Origin: Lachnospiraceae bacterium | GTDB taxonomy: Bacteria > Bacillota > Clostridia > Lachnospirales > Lachnospiraceae | Assembly: GCA_017477805.1 (NCBI GenBank) | Contig: JAFUUM010000068.1 | Span: 1-14,836, forward strand | DNA length: 14,836 bases | Direction of reading: 5' to 3' | Shown: one piece after another, positions 1 through 6,733 of the stretch | How the letters are laid out: each line of letters opens with the position of its first letter | Position numbering within the stretch: the first letter of the stretch is position 1 | Notes under the pieces: generated by a model | Told to the model about the DNA's origin: nothing | The model's input: the letters and a program-made list of their open reading frames with translations, nothing else | The model's database searches: none | Program-made: the position numbers and the translations under genes

Positions 1-656
1 AGGAAGTGTTAGCCCTGAGGATCAAGGATGAGGAATCACCGGGAGTAGATCCGCATCGGGTTGGAAATGTAACACTGGGGGTCAAGATCGGCGAGGTCTA
101 TACCGACTGGTCCATGGGCCCCATGAAGCTCACCGATAACCAATATGACATCACCATCGCGGGAAAAGGTTTCTTCGCCATCCAGTACACCAATAAGGCC
201 GGCGAAACATCCGTAAAATACTCCCGGGACGGTAACTTTGCTCTGTCCAAGGAAGGATATCTGGTAACCCAGGACGGAGATTTTGTGCTGGGCGTAAACG
301 GAAATCCCATCCGCCTGGATCCCACCCAGAACACCGTCATTGACGAAGTGGGACGGATCTACCAGGGCGAGGGTGATACGGTGGTAGCACAACTTCAGAT
401 CGCAGATTTTGCAGATTATGATTACCTTGAGAAATACGGCGAGAACCTGCTGACACCTGTGGAAGGTGCCACCAGAGTGGATGCGGAGGATTTCACCATC
501 GTACAGGGTTATCTGGAAGCATCCAACGTTGAAACGGTGCACGAGATGGTGGATCTGATCGCAATCTCAAGAAACTACGAGACAAACCAGAAAGTCATCC
601 AGTCCATGGATAACAGCCTCAGGATCGCGGCCAATGATCTTGGGAAGATGAGCTAA
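1..656 (+). CDS. flgF: Flagellar basal-body rod protein FlgF (5' truncated)
   Basis: The reading frame is open from the left edge (first full codon at 3) to TAA at 654-656, giving 217 visible residues. The usual N-terminal rod domain (about 45 residues) lies outside the window; the GTG at 6 is internal and not a start. The visible part has the central D1-type hook/rod region (ITIAGKGFFAIQY, SRDGNFALSKEGYLV) and the C-terminal basal-body domain (VQGYLEASNVETVHEMVDLI, then SRNYETNQKVIQSMDNSL). These C-terminal helices coil with the N-terminal helix in proximal rod and hook proteins. FlgF is a proximal rod component exported by the flagellar type III apparatus. It lies 22 nt before flgG, a paralogue with the same fold, which fits the flgF-flgG (flhO-flhP) pair of Firmicutes. 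The choice of FlgF over a second FlgG-like protein rests mainly on this order. Confidence 0.85.
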   Translation, partial: EVLALRIKDEESPGVDPHRVGNVTLGVKIGEVYTDWSMGPMKLTDNQYDITIAGKGFFAIQYTNKAGETSVKYSRDGNFALSKEGYLVTQDGDFVLGVNGNPIRLDPTQNTVIDEVGRIYQGEGDTVVAQLQIADFADYDYLEKYGENLLTPVEGATRVDAEDFTIVQGYLEASNVETVHEMVDLIAISRNYETNQKVIQSMDNSLRIAANDLGKMS

Positions 657-678
657 TCGACGGGGAGGGTAAGGATCT

Positions 679-1497
679 ATGGTAAGAAGTTTATGGACCG
701 CAGCATCCGGAATGCTGGCTCAGCAGGTAAACGTCGATAATATCGCCAACAACCTGGCCAACGTCAGCACCACCGGCTATAAGACACAGAAAGTTCAGTT
801 TAAGAACCTTTTATATCAAAACCTGCAGACCGAGACCACATCGGCCAACAACGAGACCAAACCTACGGAAGCACAGGTGGGACTCGGTGTCAGAAGCGCA
901 GCCATCCAGCTGCTCTTTAAGCAGGGTTCCTTCCTTGAAACGGAAGGCATTACAGACTTCGCGATCTCCGGTGACGGTTTCTTTGCCATCACCGATGATT
1001 TCGGGAAAACACTCTATACCCGTAACGGTAACTTCTACTGGGCCATGAATGAGCAGGGCGGCGTTACCCTGACAAATTCCGAGGGTCATCCCGTGATGGA
1101 TACCACCGGAAATCCCATTACCTTTGATAAGGGATATATGACCAGTAAGATCACCATTGACTCAGAAGGAAACTTCATGTATCCCGACGAGACCAATAAT
1201 CTTCGGAAGACCGGTAAAGCCATCGGTCTCTGGCAGTTCCAGAACCCCGGCGGCTTAAACAAAGAAGGTAACAGCAATTATTCCGAGACAGCTGCCAGCG
1301 GCCAGGCCATGAATGAGATCTCTACCGCCGGCATCAAGAGAAGTACCATGGTACAGGGTTACCTGGAAGGTTCCAACGTCCAGGTTGCAGACGAGATGGT
1401 AAACCTCATCACCGCGCAGAGAGCTTACGAGCTCAACTCGAGAGCGATTACGACTACCGATACCATGATGCAGCAGGCTAACAACCTTAGGCAGTAA
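679..1497 (+). CDS. flgG: Flagellar basal-body distal rod protein FlgG
   Basis: This 272-residue protein has a typical FlgG length (about 260-275). Its ATG at 679 is preceded by the purine-rich Shine-Dalgarno sequence ggggaggg (661-668 area). Residues 1-45 form the N-terminal rod domain, with the signature NLANVSTTGYK at 25-35. The middle holds the D1 region (FAISGDGFFAIT, YTRNGNFYW). Residues about 224-272 are the C-terminal rod domain (MVQGYLEGSNVQVADEMVNL, AQRAYELNSRAI). In the family FlgG polymerises into the distal rod, with the N- and C-terminal helices packing together as an alpha-helical tube. It follows flgF by 22 nt and is presumably co-transcribed with it. The next gene, flgJ, is separated by an unusually long, hairpin-rich gap, so the operon is interrupted there by sequence rather than by gene order. 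Confidence 0.95.
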   Translation: MVRSLWTAASGMLAQQVNVDNIANNLANVSTTGYKTQKVQFKNLLYQNLQTETTSANNETKPTEAQVGLGVRSAAIQLLFKQGSFLETEGITDFAISGDGFFAITDDFGKTLYTRNGNFYWAMNEQGGVTLTNSEGHPVMDTTGNPITFDKGYMTSKITIDSEGNFMYPDETNNLRKTGKAIGLWQFQNPGGLNKEGNSNYSETAASGQAMNEISTAGIKRSTMVQGYLEGSNVQVADEMVNLITAQRAYELNSRAITTTDTMMQQANNLRQ

Positions 1498-1508
1498 CTG
1501 AGGTGATA

Positions 1509-1567
1509 ATGCGCCAAAGTCATACTACGACTGCGCTTGCGCTAGTCTGTGTATGACTTTGGCGCAT
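1509..1567. repeat. 17-bp perfect inverted repeat with inner stem
   Basis: The left arm atgcgccaaagtcatac (1509-1525) is exactly the reverse complement of 1551-1567. The 25-nt spacer contains a second stem: gactgcgc (1529-1536) faces gcgc plus agtc (1539-1547, one bulged base at 1543) around a 2-nt loop. In RNA this would be one long, very stable hairpin starting 11 nt after the flgG stop. There is no T-run after the stem (ataggggga follows), so it is not a standard intrinsic terminator. It could be a REP/MITE-like element, an RNA-stability hairpin, or an operator for a dimeric protein; the sequence alone does not decide. Confidence 0.8.
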
Positions 1568-1578
1568 AGGGGGACATT

Positions 1579-1670
1579 CGTGCGTAATGATTTACGAAGT
1601 AAATCGTGGAGCACGGTTGGACCCCGGATTGCGAGAGCAGCTATGCTGCGAAGCAATCTGAAGCCTCTTC
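1579..1670. repeat. Array of short stem-loops, mostly with 3-base loops
   Basis: Consecutive palindromes can be read directly. gatttac-gaa-gtaaatc occupies 1589-1605 (7-bp stem). cgtg-gag-cacg occupies 1605-1615. cgtgc (1579-1583) can also pair with gcacg (1611-1615), enclosing the first hairpin. gattgc (1627-1632) pairs with gcaatc (1653-1658) around an inner stem gcagc-tat-gctgc (1637-1649). gaag-cct-cttc occupies 1660-1670. Most loops are three bases long and several are purine-only. This density of perfect stems is far above chance and resembles dispersed palindromic repeats. The same style recurs inside flgJ at 2127-2188, although the stem sequences differ. Confidence 0.7.
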
Positions 1671-1724
1671 GTAACAATCTCGGGACTGCCTCAATCAACG
1701 TAGTGAGCAACGAAAGGAGACGTT

Positions 1725-2246
1725 ATGGACTCTTTCGGTTTATCCGGCGTAGACTCAAATTATACCGACTTCCTCAAGCGTTCTGCCTCGGCAAGCAGCG
1801 CTCTCAACTCCATCAAAAACACCAAAGACGGCGATGCAGACGATGAAAAGATGATGAACGCCTGCAAGGAGTTCGAAGCCTATCTTCTGGAAATGGTGAT
1901 GAAGGAAGTGACAAAGTCCACCAACCTTTTTGGACTTGATTCCGACAGTTCTTCCGGGGCCATGAGCCTCATTGCGGATAACGCAAAAGACACCATGATC
2001 CAGACCGCAGCTTCCAAACTGACGGAGGGCGGCGAACTGGGAATCGCTCAGAAACTCTATGACGCCATGAAACAGCAGGCGAGCATGAAGACCTGGGATG
2101 AGATCCAGGCTGAGAAGAAAGCGGAAGACTCGCAAGGCGAGTCCTTTAGCCCGAACGCAGAGCGTTCGGTGTCGCCGGCATTCGCCGGAACGACGGCGGA
2201 GGCTGCCGCAGAAGCGACAGGAAATCCGGAAATCGAAGAAGAATAA
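1725..2246 (+). CDS. flgJ: Rod-binding protein FlgJ, N-terminal domain only
   Basis: This 173-residue protein starts at ATG 1725, with aaggag (1714-1719) six nt upstream. Residues about 40-117 form the FlgJ rod-binding domain: ACKEFEAYLLEMVMKEV (46-62) and the C-terminal signature GGELGIAQKLYDAM (102-115). The muramidase domain found at the C-terminus of proteobacterial FlgJ is absent, as is common in Firmicutes and Clostridia. FlgJ here probably acts as a rod cap or scaffold for rod assembly after FlgF and FlgG are exported. The last 56 residues (about 118-173) are low-complexity and Ala/Glu/Ser-rich. They include residues 135-155 (D135 to G155), encoded by a block of three perfect palindromes, which looks like an in-frame insertion. 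A strong terminator follows six nt after the stop. Confidence 0.88.
   Translation: MDSFGLSGVDSNYTDFLKRSASASSALNSIKNTKDGDADDEKMMNACKEFEAYLLEMVMKEVTKSTNLFGLDSDSSSGAMSLIADNAKDTMIQTAASKLTEGGELGIAQKLYDAMKQQASMKTWDEIQAEKKAEDSQGESFSPNAERSVSPAFAGTTAEAAAEATGNPEIEEE
2127..2208. repeat. In-frame palindromic element inside flgJ
   Basis: Three adjacent perfect stem-loops lie within coding sequence: gactcgc-aag-gcgagtc (2127-2143, 7-bp stem, 3-base loop), ccgaacgc-aga-gcgttcgg (2151-2169, 8-bp stem, 3-base loop) and ccggc-attc-gccgg (2175-2188, 5-bp stem). A weaker cggc/gccg stem follows at 2194-2197 and 2205-2208. The block encodes FlgJ residues 135-155 (the weaker stem extends to about 162) beyond the conserved rod-binding domain, where an insertion would be tolerated. 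In arrangement it resembles palindromic elements known to insert in frame into genes in other bacteria, such as the Rickettsia RPE family. That comparison is structural only; no sequence identity to RPEs is claimed. Confidence 0.6.
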
Positions 2247-2251
2247 ACAGG

Positions 2252-2277
2252 CAGGGGCGGTTCCGCCCCTGTTTTTT
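2252..2277 (+). terminator. Strong intrinsic terminator after flgJ
   Basis: A 9-bp perfect GC-rich stem, caggggcgg (2252-2260) with ccgcccctg (2263-2271), is followed at once by six T (2272-2277). With the terminal pair open the loop is gttc. It begins six nt after the flgJ TAA and marks the end of the flagellar transcript. It lies only 16 nt before the start of the next gene, leaving no room for a separate promoter between them. Confidence 0.93.
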
Positions 2278-2293
2278 AGCACAGGGTCAAACG

Positions 2294-4477
2294 ATGAAAC
2301 AGATGACAAAAAGTGAAAAGATCATATTTGCAGCAATCCTTGCGCTGGTTTCGGCGGCTGCCTTTTTTGTCCGTACCCTGGGCTTTTCTTTTCTGACCAT
2401 TGACATGAAGGTCTGCCTTATTCCCTGGTCTGCGGAAATGCCTGCGGGACAGGGGATCTCCGTCTTGAAAAATTACTCCGGAGATTATAATATGACTTAT
2501 ATCACGGTACTGTGGCTCTTAAATTATCTGCCCGGTAATACCGTGGTGAAGATCAAACTCTTTTCTATTTTCTTTGACTATGTCTGCGCAGTTGCGGCAG
2601 GCTTTCTGACGGAGTTTATCCGCCGGGAGAAGAATCCCGATCCCCATTACGTATTTGACTACAGATGGTTTTTGGCAGGGTTTTCCCTGATCCTTTTTAA
2701 TCCCCTGGCAATCTTTAACAGCGGCTTTTGGGGACAGTGCGACCCTGTGTATACGGCTTTTGTGCTGTGGGCTCTTTATTGCACCATGAAGGGAAAAGAG
2801 GAGGCTGCCCATATCCTCATGGGTATCGGCTTTGCATTCAAGCTTCAGACCGTATCGGCTCTGCCTTTCTTCCTGATCCTTTACTGGGTAAGAAAACGGT
2901 TCTCCCTTCGGAAACTTTTGTGGATCCCCATCATGATGATGGTCATGGATATCCCGGCATATCTGGCGGGTTATTCTGTCTTTACCCCCTTTGCCATCTA
3001 TCTGAAGCAGATCCGGACCAATGGCGGACTGTATTTCTATTACCCTAACATCTGGGGTCTGTTCAATGAGTGTGAGAACTACATGTTCCACTCCGCCGGA
3101 GTGATGGTGACCCTGGCGCTGCTGGCGTCGGTGGTGGTCCTTCTTGTGAAAGAAAAGATCGAACCCACCTGGGAGCAGTGGATGGGGATCCTTGTATGGA
3201 CCACCATGACGATGATGGAATTCCTGCCAGGAATGCATGACCGGTACGGGTACATCCTGGAAACCGCGACGCTGATCTACATCCTGGTCAATCCGAAACG
3301 TTTTTGGATCGCTTTCGGTGTGTTCTATTGCGGTGCTATGGGCTACTTTAATATCAACCTCAGAATGGGTTGGAATGTAGAGGCTGCATCTGTAGCGGGA
3401 CTCCTGGGACATGCTCTCTTTACCGGAGTGATCATCAGGGATCTTATGGCAACACGGAAAAACGAATGGGAGGAAGAGGGGGCAAACGCAGAAAACAAAA
3501 TCGGTTTCTTCTCCGGGTTCGATCATGCGCTGATGGGCACGGTGAACAGACTGATGATCCCGGCGTTGATCCTGTTTGCCGGGCTCTTTGTCTGCATCGT
3601 CGTTCGGAGACCTCTGATCAATTATTTCGCACCTGACGGCTTTGGAAACTTCCCGGGAAATGAGTTAAATCTCCATACCGGTTATTATAATGCCATCATG
3701 AGCCTTGTGGATGCCGTGGCTGCTTCAAAACCCATACAGTTTAAACTCAAACTGTTGAGCATGATGGGGGATGCGCTGGCAGCGGCACTGCTGTGGCTCT
3801 ATCTGCTGATCCCCGGCAAGGTGAGATCCGCCGGCATCGCATTTCTTCTTTGGAGTGTGCTGCCCCTGAATCTGCTAAACGGCGCTCTGTGGGGGCACGT
3901 GGACGGGCTTTGCCTCAGTCTGATCCTTTTTGGGGCCTGCGTTTATTCCGCCCGTACCGATAACCGGTGGAGGACGGCGATCCCGGCGGTTACCTGGGGG
4001 ATGGCCGCAGCGCTGGAGCCCAGATATCTTCTGCTTGCCATGGGGTATCTGCTTCTCGTCATTTGGGGAAGACGGGAGAAGAACGATCCGGTATCGGATG
4101 GAGCCGTTCCAAAGAATGGCGGGGATGCACGAAAATTGACAACGATGTCAGTTATCTATCTCGCTGCCTTCCTTCTTTTCAGCCTCACGGGACTTATGGC
4201 GGGTATGGATCTTGGGACCATTGCGGCCCGGATGTTCAGCCTTACCGGTCATCCCACACTCCTTTTGTACGTGGTGGGTGCATTGATCTTTGCGGCCTGC
4301 TTTGAAGATGTTCGATTTGTATTGCCCTTTGCGTTGCTGCAGACGGGTCTGTTGATGATCTGGGGCGCTTACCTTTGCGGCAGAGCCGTATGGGGACTTC
4401 CCATTGCCTGGGCAGAGTGTATTGCGGCATTGATTCTTACCGGAGTTTACTTTTGGAAACGATCAAAGGTTATGTAG
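2294..4477 (+). CDS. Polytopic GT-C glycosyltransferase, tandem Gpi18-like modules
   Basis: This is a 727-residue, very hydrophobic protein. The ATG at 2294 has a modest aggg (2283-2286) upstream; ATG 2303 is an alternative. Residues about 1-380 resemble Gpi18-type mannosyltransferases (GT-C fold): acidic D37 in the first outside loop, a KIKLFSIFFD helix (86-95), FWGQCDPVYT (145-154), FAFKLQ (180-185) and LPGMHDRYGY (311-320). Residues about 415-727 repeat the order: FKLKLLSMMGD (483-493), NGALWGHVDGLCLSL (529-543) and ALEPRY (573-578), but without the MHxRY motif. This looks like duplication and fusion of a GT-C module, with the second copy perhaps no longer catalytic. Such enzymes use polyprenyl-phosphate sugars at the outer membrane face; donor and acceptor cannot be read from the sequence. 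It overlaps recD2 by 25 nt. Confidence 0.75.
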   Translation: MKQMTKSEKIIFAAILALVSAAAFFVRTLGFSFLTIDMKVCLIPWSAEMPAGQGISVLKNYSGDYNMTYITVLWLLNYLPGNTVVKIKLFSIFFDYVCAVAAGFLTEFIRREKNPDPHYVFDYRWFLAGFSLILFNPLAIFNSGFWGQCDPVYTAFVLWALYCTMKGKEEAAHILMGIGFAFKLQTVSALPFFLILYWVRKRFSLRKLLWIPIMMMVMDIPAYLAGYSVFTPFAIYLKQIRTNGGLYFYYPNIWGLFNECENYMFHSAGVMVTLALLASVVVLLVKEKIEPTWEQWMGILVWTTMTMMEFLPGMHDRYGYILETATLIYILVNPKRFWIAFGVFYCGAMGYFNINLRMGWNVEAASVAGLLGHALFTGVIIRDLMATRKNEWEEEGANAENKIGFFSGFDHALMGTVNRLMIPALILFAGLFVCIVVRRPLINYFAPDGFGNFPGNELNLHTGYYNAIMSLVDAVAASKPIQFKLKLLSMMGDALAAALLWLYLLIPGKVRSAGIAFLLWSVLPLNLLNGALWGHVDGLCLSLILFGACVYSARTDNRWRTAIPAVTWGMAAALEPRYLLLAMGYLLLVIWGRREKNDPVSDGAVPKNGGDARKLTTMSVIYLAAFLLFSLTGLMAGMDLGTIAARMFSLTGHPTLLLYVVGALIFAACFEDVRFVLPFALLQTGLLMIWGAYLCGRAVWGLPIAWAECIAALILTGVYFWKRSKVM
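4442..4445 (+). promoter_or_regulatory. Ribosome binding site deciding the recD2 TTG start
   Basis: The sequence ggag lies seven nt before TTG 4453, inside the end of the upstream glycosyltransferase gene. An ATG at 4375 opens the same frame 26 codons earlier. The residues it would add (cysteine- and serine-rich, read from glycosyltransferase sequence in another frame) have no counterpart in RecD2, whose N-terminus normally begins close to the IKGYVE motif. Confidence 0.6.
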
Positions 4478-6684
4478 AAAAAGTTATATTCGAAAAAGAA
4501 GAGAACGGCTATGCTGTCCTCTCTTTTGTGGTGGATGAAGAAGAGATCACCTGCACCGGAACCTTTGGTCATGTGGACCGGGGCGAGATGCTGGAACTGG
4601 AAGGGGAATACGGTGAACACCCGGTTTACGGCATGCAGTTCCAGGTAAAACACTTCCGGTCCGCGGATTTCGATGATGAGACTTCCATCGAGATGTACCT
4701 TGCTTCCGGCGTCATCAAAGGCATCGGTAAAGCTATGGCGGCAAGGATCGTGAAGAAATTCGGAGACGATACCCTGCGGATCATGGAAGAAGAACCGGAA
4801 CGGCTTACGGAGATCAAGGGCATCTCCGAGCGTATCGCCCAGTCCATAGCCGAACAGATGGAGGGCAAAAAGCAGATCCGGGATGCCCTCATGTTTTTAC
4901 AGAATTACGGCATCTCCAACAAGATGGCCATCAAGGTCTATCAGGCTTATGAAGACAGGCTTTACGATGTGATCCGCACCAATCCCTACAAACTGGTGGA
5001 AGATGTAGAAGGCATCGGCTTTAAGAAGGCAGATGAGATCGCAAGGAAAGCAGGATTTGAAGAGGATTCCCAGTACCGGATCCGTAGCGGCATCCTTTAT
5101 GCCCTGCAGCTTGCGGAAATGGAAGGCAGTCTGTACCTTCCCATGGAGGAGATGCTGGGTAAGGCCTCGGAACTTCTTGGGGTGGAAGAAGAAAAGATCC
5201 GGGACGAGATCGGGACACTGACCGTTGAACGGAAGATCCTGGTGAAGACTTTGGAAGAGGAAGTCCGGGTCTACTCTGCCCGGGCGTTCTATGCGGAACT
5301 GGGCGTGGCCCGTATGCTCCTTGACATCAACAGTGCTCTTTCTCTGAATGAAGATCAGGCGGATGCCACTAGAGCCCGGTACGAAAAACGGCTTGCCGGG
5401 ATCGAAAAAGACCAGGATCTTGATCTGGATGAGATGCAAAGAAAAGCGGTGCTGGAAGCCATGTACCACGGCGTCCTTATTTTATCCGGCGGACCCGGTA
5501 CCGGAAAGACGACCACCATCCATACCATGATCCGGATGTTCCTCAGCGAAGGACTGGATATCTTTCTTGCGGCACCTACGGGCCGGGCGGCGAAGCGTAT
5601 CACCGAGACCACGGGGTATGAAGCAAGGACTCTCCACCGCATGCTGGAAGTTACCGGGATCGGAAACGGCAAGTTTGAGCGAAACGAAGAAAATCCCCTG
5701 GAAGCGGATGTGATCATCGTGGACGAGATGTCCATGGTGGATATTTATCTGATGCAGGCCCTTTGCAAGGCTGTAGCTCCCGGAACCCGTCTGATCCTCG
5801 TGGGGGACCAGGACCAGCTTCCCAGCGTGGGTCCGGGTGAAGTCCTGCGGGATCTGATGAAAAGTGAAGGCTTCCCTACGGTAGTCCTAAACCGGATCTT
5901 CCGGCAGGAGGAGGGCAGCGACATCTGCAATAACGCCCATCTCATCAATCAGGGAAAAGAGATCGAACTGGGGACCAAGAGCAAAGATTTCCTGTTTCTG
6001 GAAAGAAATGACGCGAATGTCATTTATAAGCATATCCTGGAACTTTATGACGGGAAACTGGCAAGATACGTTCATGCGGAAGATCCCCTGGATGTTCAGG
6101 TGCTGACTCCCATGAAGAAAGGACTCCTTGGAGCGGAAGAGTTAAACCGCGTCCTTCAGGGCAGCCTTAATCCGCCGTCGAACAAAAAGGCGGAGCACCG
6201 CTTTGGAGAGGATAAACTCTTCCGGGAGGGGGACAAGGTCATGCAGATCCACAACGATTACCAGATCCCCTGGGAAGTGGTGGGAAAGTTCAACATCGTG
6301 GTGGATGAGGGCACCGGAGTCTTCAATGGTGACATGGGTGTCATCAAGAAGATCGATAACATGAACAAAAATCTCATCGTGGAATTCGATGAGCACCGCC
6401 TGGTTACTTACCCCTTCTCCCAACTGGAAGAACTGGAACTGGCCTATGCGGTGACGGTACATAAATCTCAGGGCTCGGAATATCCGGCGGTCATTCTGCC
6501 CCTTCTTGGGGGACCTCCCGTACTTCTGACCCGAAACCTTCTCTATACGGCGGTGACCCGTGCCCGGGGCTGCGTTGTGATCCTTGGCGATCGCGGCACC
6601 GTAAACCGTATGATCGAAAACAACAAAGAAAATCGGCGCTACACTTCTCTGGATGAGCGCGTTCGGGAACTCTCCGGGACTTAG
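4453..6684 (+). CDS. recD2: ATP-dependent 5'-3' DNA helicase RecD2
   Basis: From the TTG start the protein has 743 residues, a normal RecD2 length. It opens with LETIKGYVEKVIFEKEENGY, the standard OB-like N-terminal region. Next come helix-hairpin-helix segments (IKGIGKAMAARIV, IKGISERIAQSI, VEGIGFKKADEIA). The SF1B helicase core follows: Walker A GGPGTGKT (346-353), Walker B VDEMSMVD with D424 and E425, motif III GDQDQLPSVGPG (451-462), and late motifs VHKSQG (669-674) and LYTAVTRAR. RecD2 unwinds DNA in genome maintenance without RecBC; the family is implicated in replication-fork and repair work. It overlaps the upstream gene by 25 nt, suggesting translational coupling, and is followed 49 nt later by comFC. 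Its stop codon lies inside a perfect 10-bp hairpin. Confidence 0.96.
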   Translation: METIKGYVEKVIFEKEENGYAVLSFVVDEEEITCTGTFGHVDRGEMLELEGEYGEHPVYGMQFQVKHFRSADFDDETSIEMYLASGVIKGIGKAMAARIVKKFGDDTLRIMEEEPERLTEIKGISERIAQSIAEQMEGKKQIRDALMFLQNYGISNKMAIKVYQAYEDRLYDVIRTNPYKLVEDVEGIGFKKADEIARKAGFEEDSQYRIRSGILYALQLAEMEGSLYLPMEEMLGKASELLGVEEEKIRDEIGTLTVERKILVKTLEEEVRVYSARAFYAELGVARMLLDINSALSLNEDQADATRARYEKRLAGIEKDQDLDLDEMQRKAVLEAMYHGVLILSGGPGTGKTTTIHTMIRMFLSEGLDIFLAAPTGRAAKRITETTGYEARTLHRMLEVTGIGNGKFERNEENPLEADVIIVDEMSMVDIYLMQALCKAVAPGTRLILVGDQDQLPSVGPGEVLRDLMKSEGFPTVVLNRIFRQEEGSDICNNAHLINQGKEIELGTKSKDFLFLERNDANVIYKHILELYDGKLARYVHAEDPLDVQVLTPMKKGLLGAEELNRVLQGSLNPPSNKKAEHRFGEDKLFREGDKVMQIHNDYQIPWEVVGKFNIVVDEGTGVFNGDMGVIKKIDNMNKNLIVEFDEHRLVTYPFSQLEELELAYAVTVHKSQGSEYPAVILPLLGGPPVLLTRNLLYTAVTRARGCVVILGDRGTVNRMIENNKENRRYTSLDERVRELSGT

Positions 6685-6696
6685 GCTAAGTCCCGG
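6674..6696 (+). repeat. Perfect 10-bp hairpin spanning the recD2 stop codon
   Basis: ccgggactta (6674-6683) pairs without mismatch with taagtcccgg (6687-6696) around a 3-base loop ggc. The TAG stop (6682-6684) is within the stem and loop. Only scattered T residues follow (ttctctcgacattt), so it would be at best a weak or factor-aided terminator. It could instead limit readthrough into comFC or protect the recD2 message from 3' decay. The three-base loop recalls the palindromes in and near flgJ. Confidence 0.7.
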
Positions 6697-6733
6697 GGCA
6701 TATCCCTTCTCTCGACATTTCTGAGGTCATATC

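Larger units (their letters stand above)
1498..1724. other. 227-nt hairpin-rich intergenic region between flgG and flgJ
   Basis: No gene is supported here. In a series where neighbouring genes are 1-40 nt apart, this gap is out of place. It is filled with a 17-bp perfect inverted repeat (1509-1567) and several short stem-loops (1589-1670), listed separately. Only the last part is ordinary leader: the Shine-Dalgarno aaggag at 1714-1719, six nt before the flgJ ATG at 1725. A short frame stays open from 1553 into flgJ, but its translation is arginine-rich and driven by the palindromes. The region looks like one or more inserted palindromic repeats, or a structured RNA processing or stability element inside the flagellar transcript. 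Confidence 0.7.

Noticed and set aside
1509..1567. Intrinsic terminator after flgG
   Set aside because: The stem is stable but followed by ataggggga, with no run of T, and flgJ is expected in the same flagellar operon.
1509..1670. CRISPR array
   Set aside because: The repeats are inverted, not direct, differ from each other, and have no regular spacers. No cas genes are nearby.
1553..1846. Open frame of 97 codons starting in the flgG-flgJ gap
   Set aside because: Its first half is read through palindromes, giving an arginine-rich sequence, and its second half is the +1 frame of flgJ. It lacks a good ribosome binding site.
2519..3526. Long reverse-strand open frame (335 codons) opposite the glycosyltransferase
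   Set aside because: The product is rich in His, Asp and Gln, with no motif or membrane pattern, while the + strand has clear GT-C motifs. It is a shadow of the coding strand.
4375..4452. ATG-initiated 26-codon N-terminal extension of recD2
   Set aside because: The extension is another frame of the glycosyltransferase end and does not resemble a RecD2 N-terminus. TTG 4453 has a well-placed ggag.
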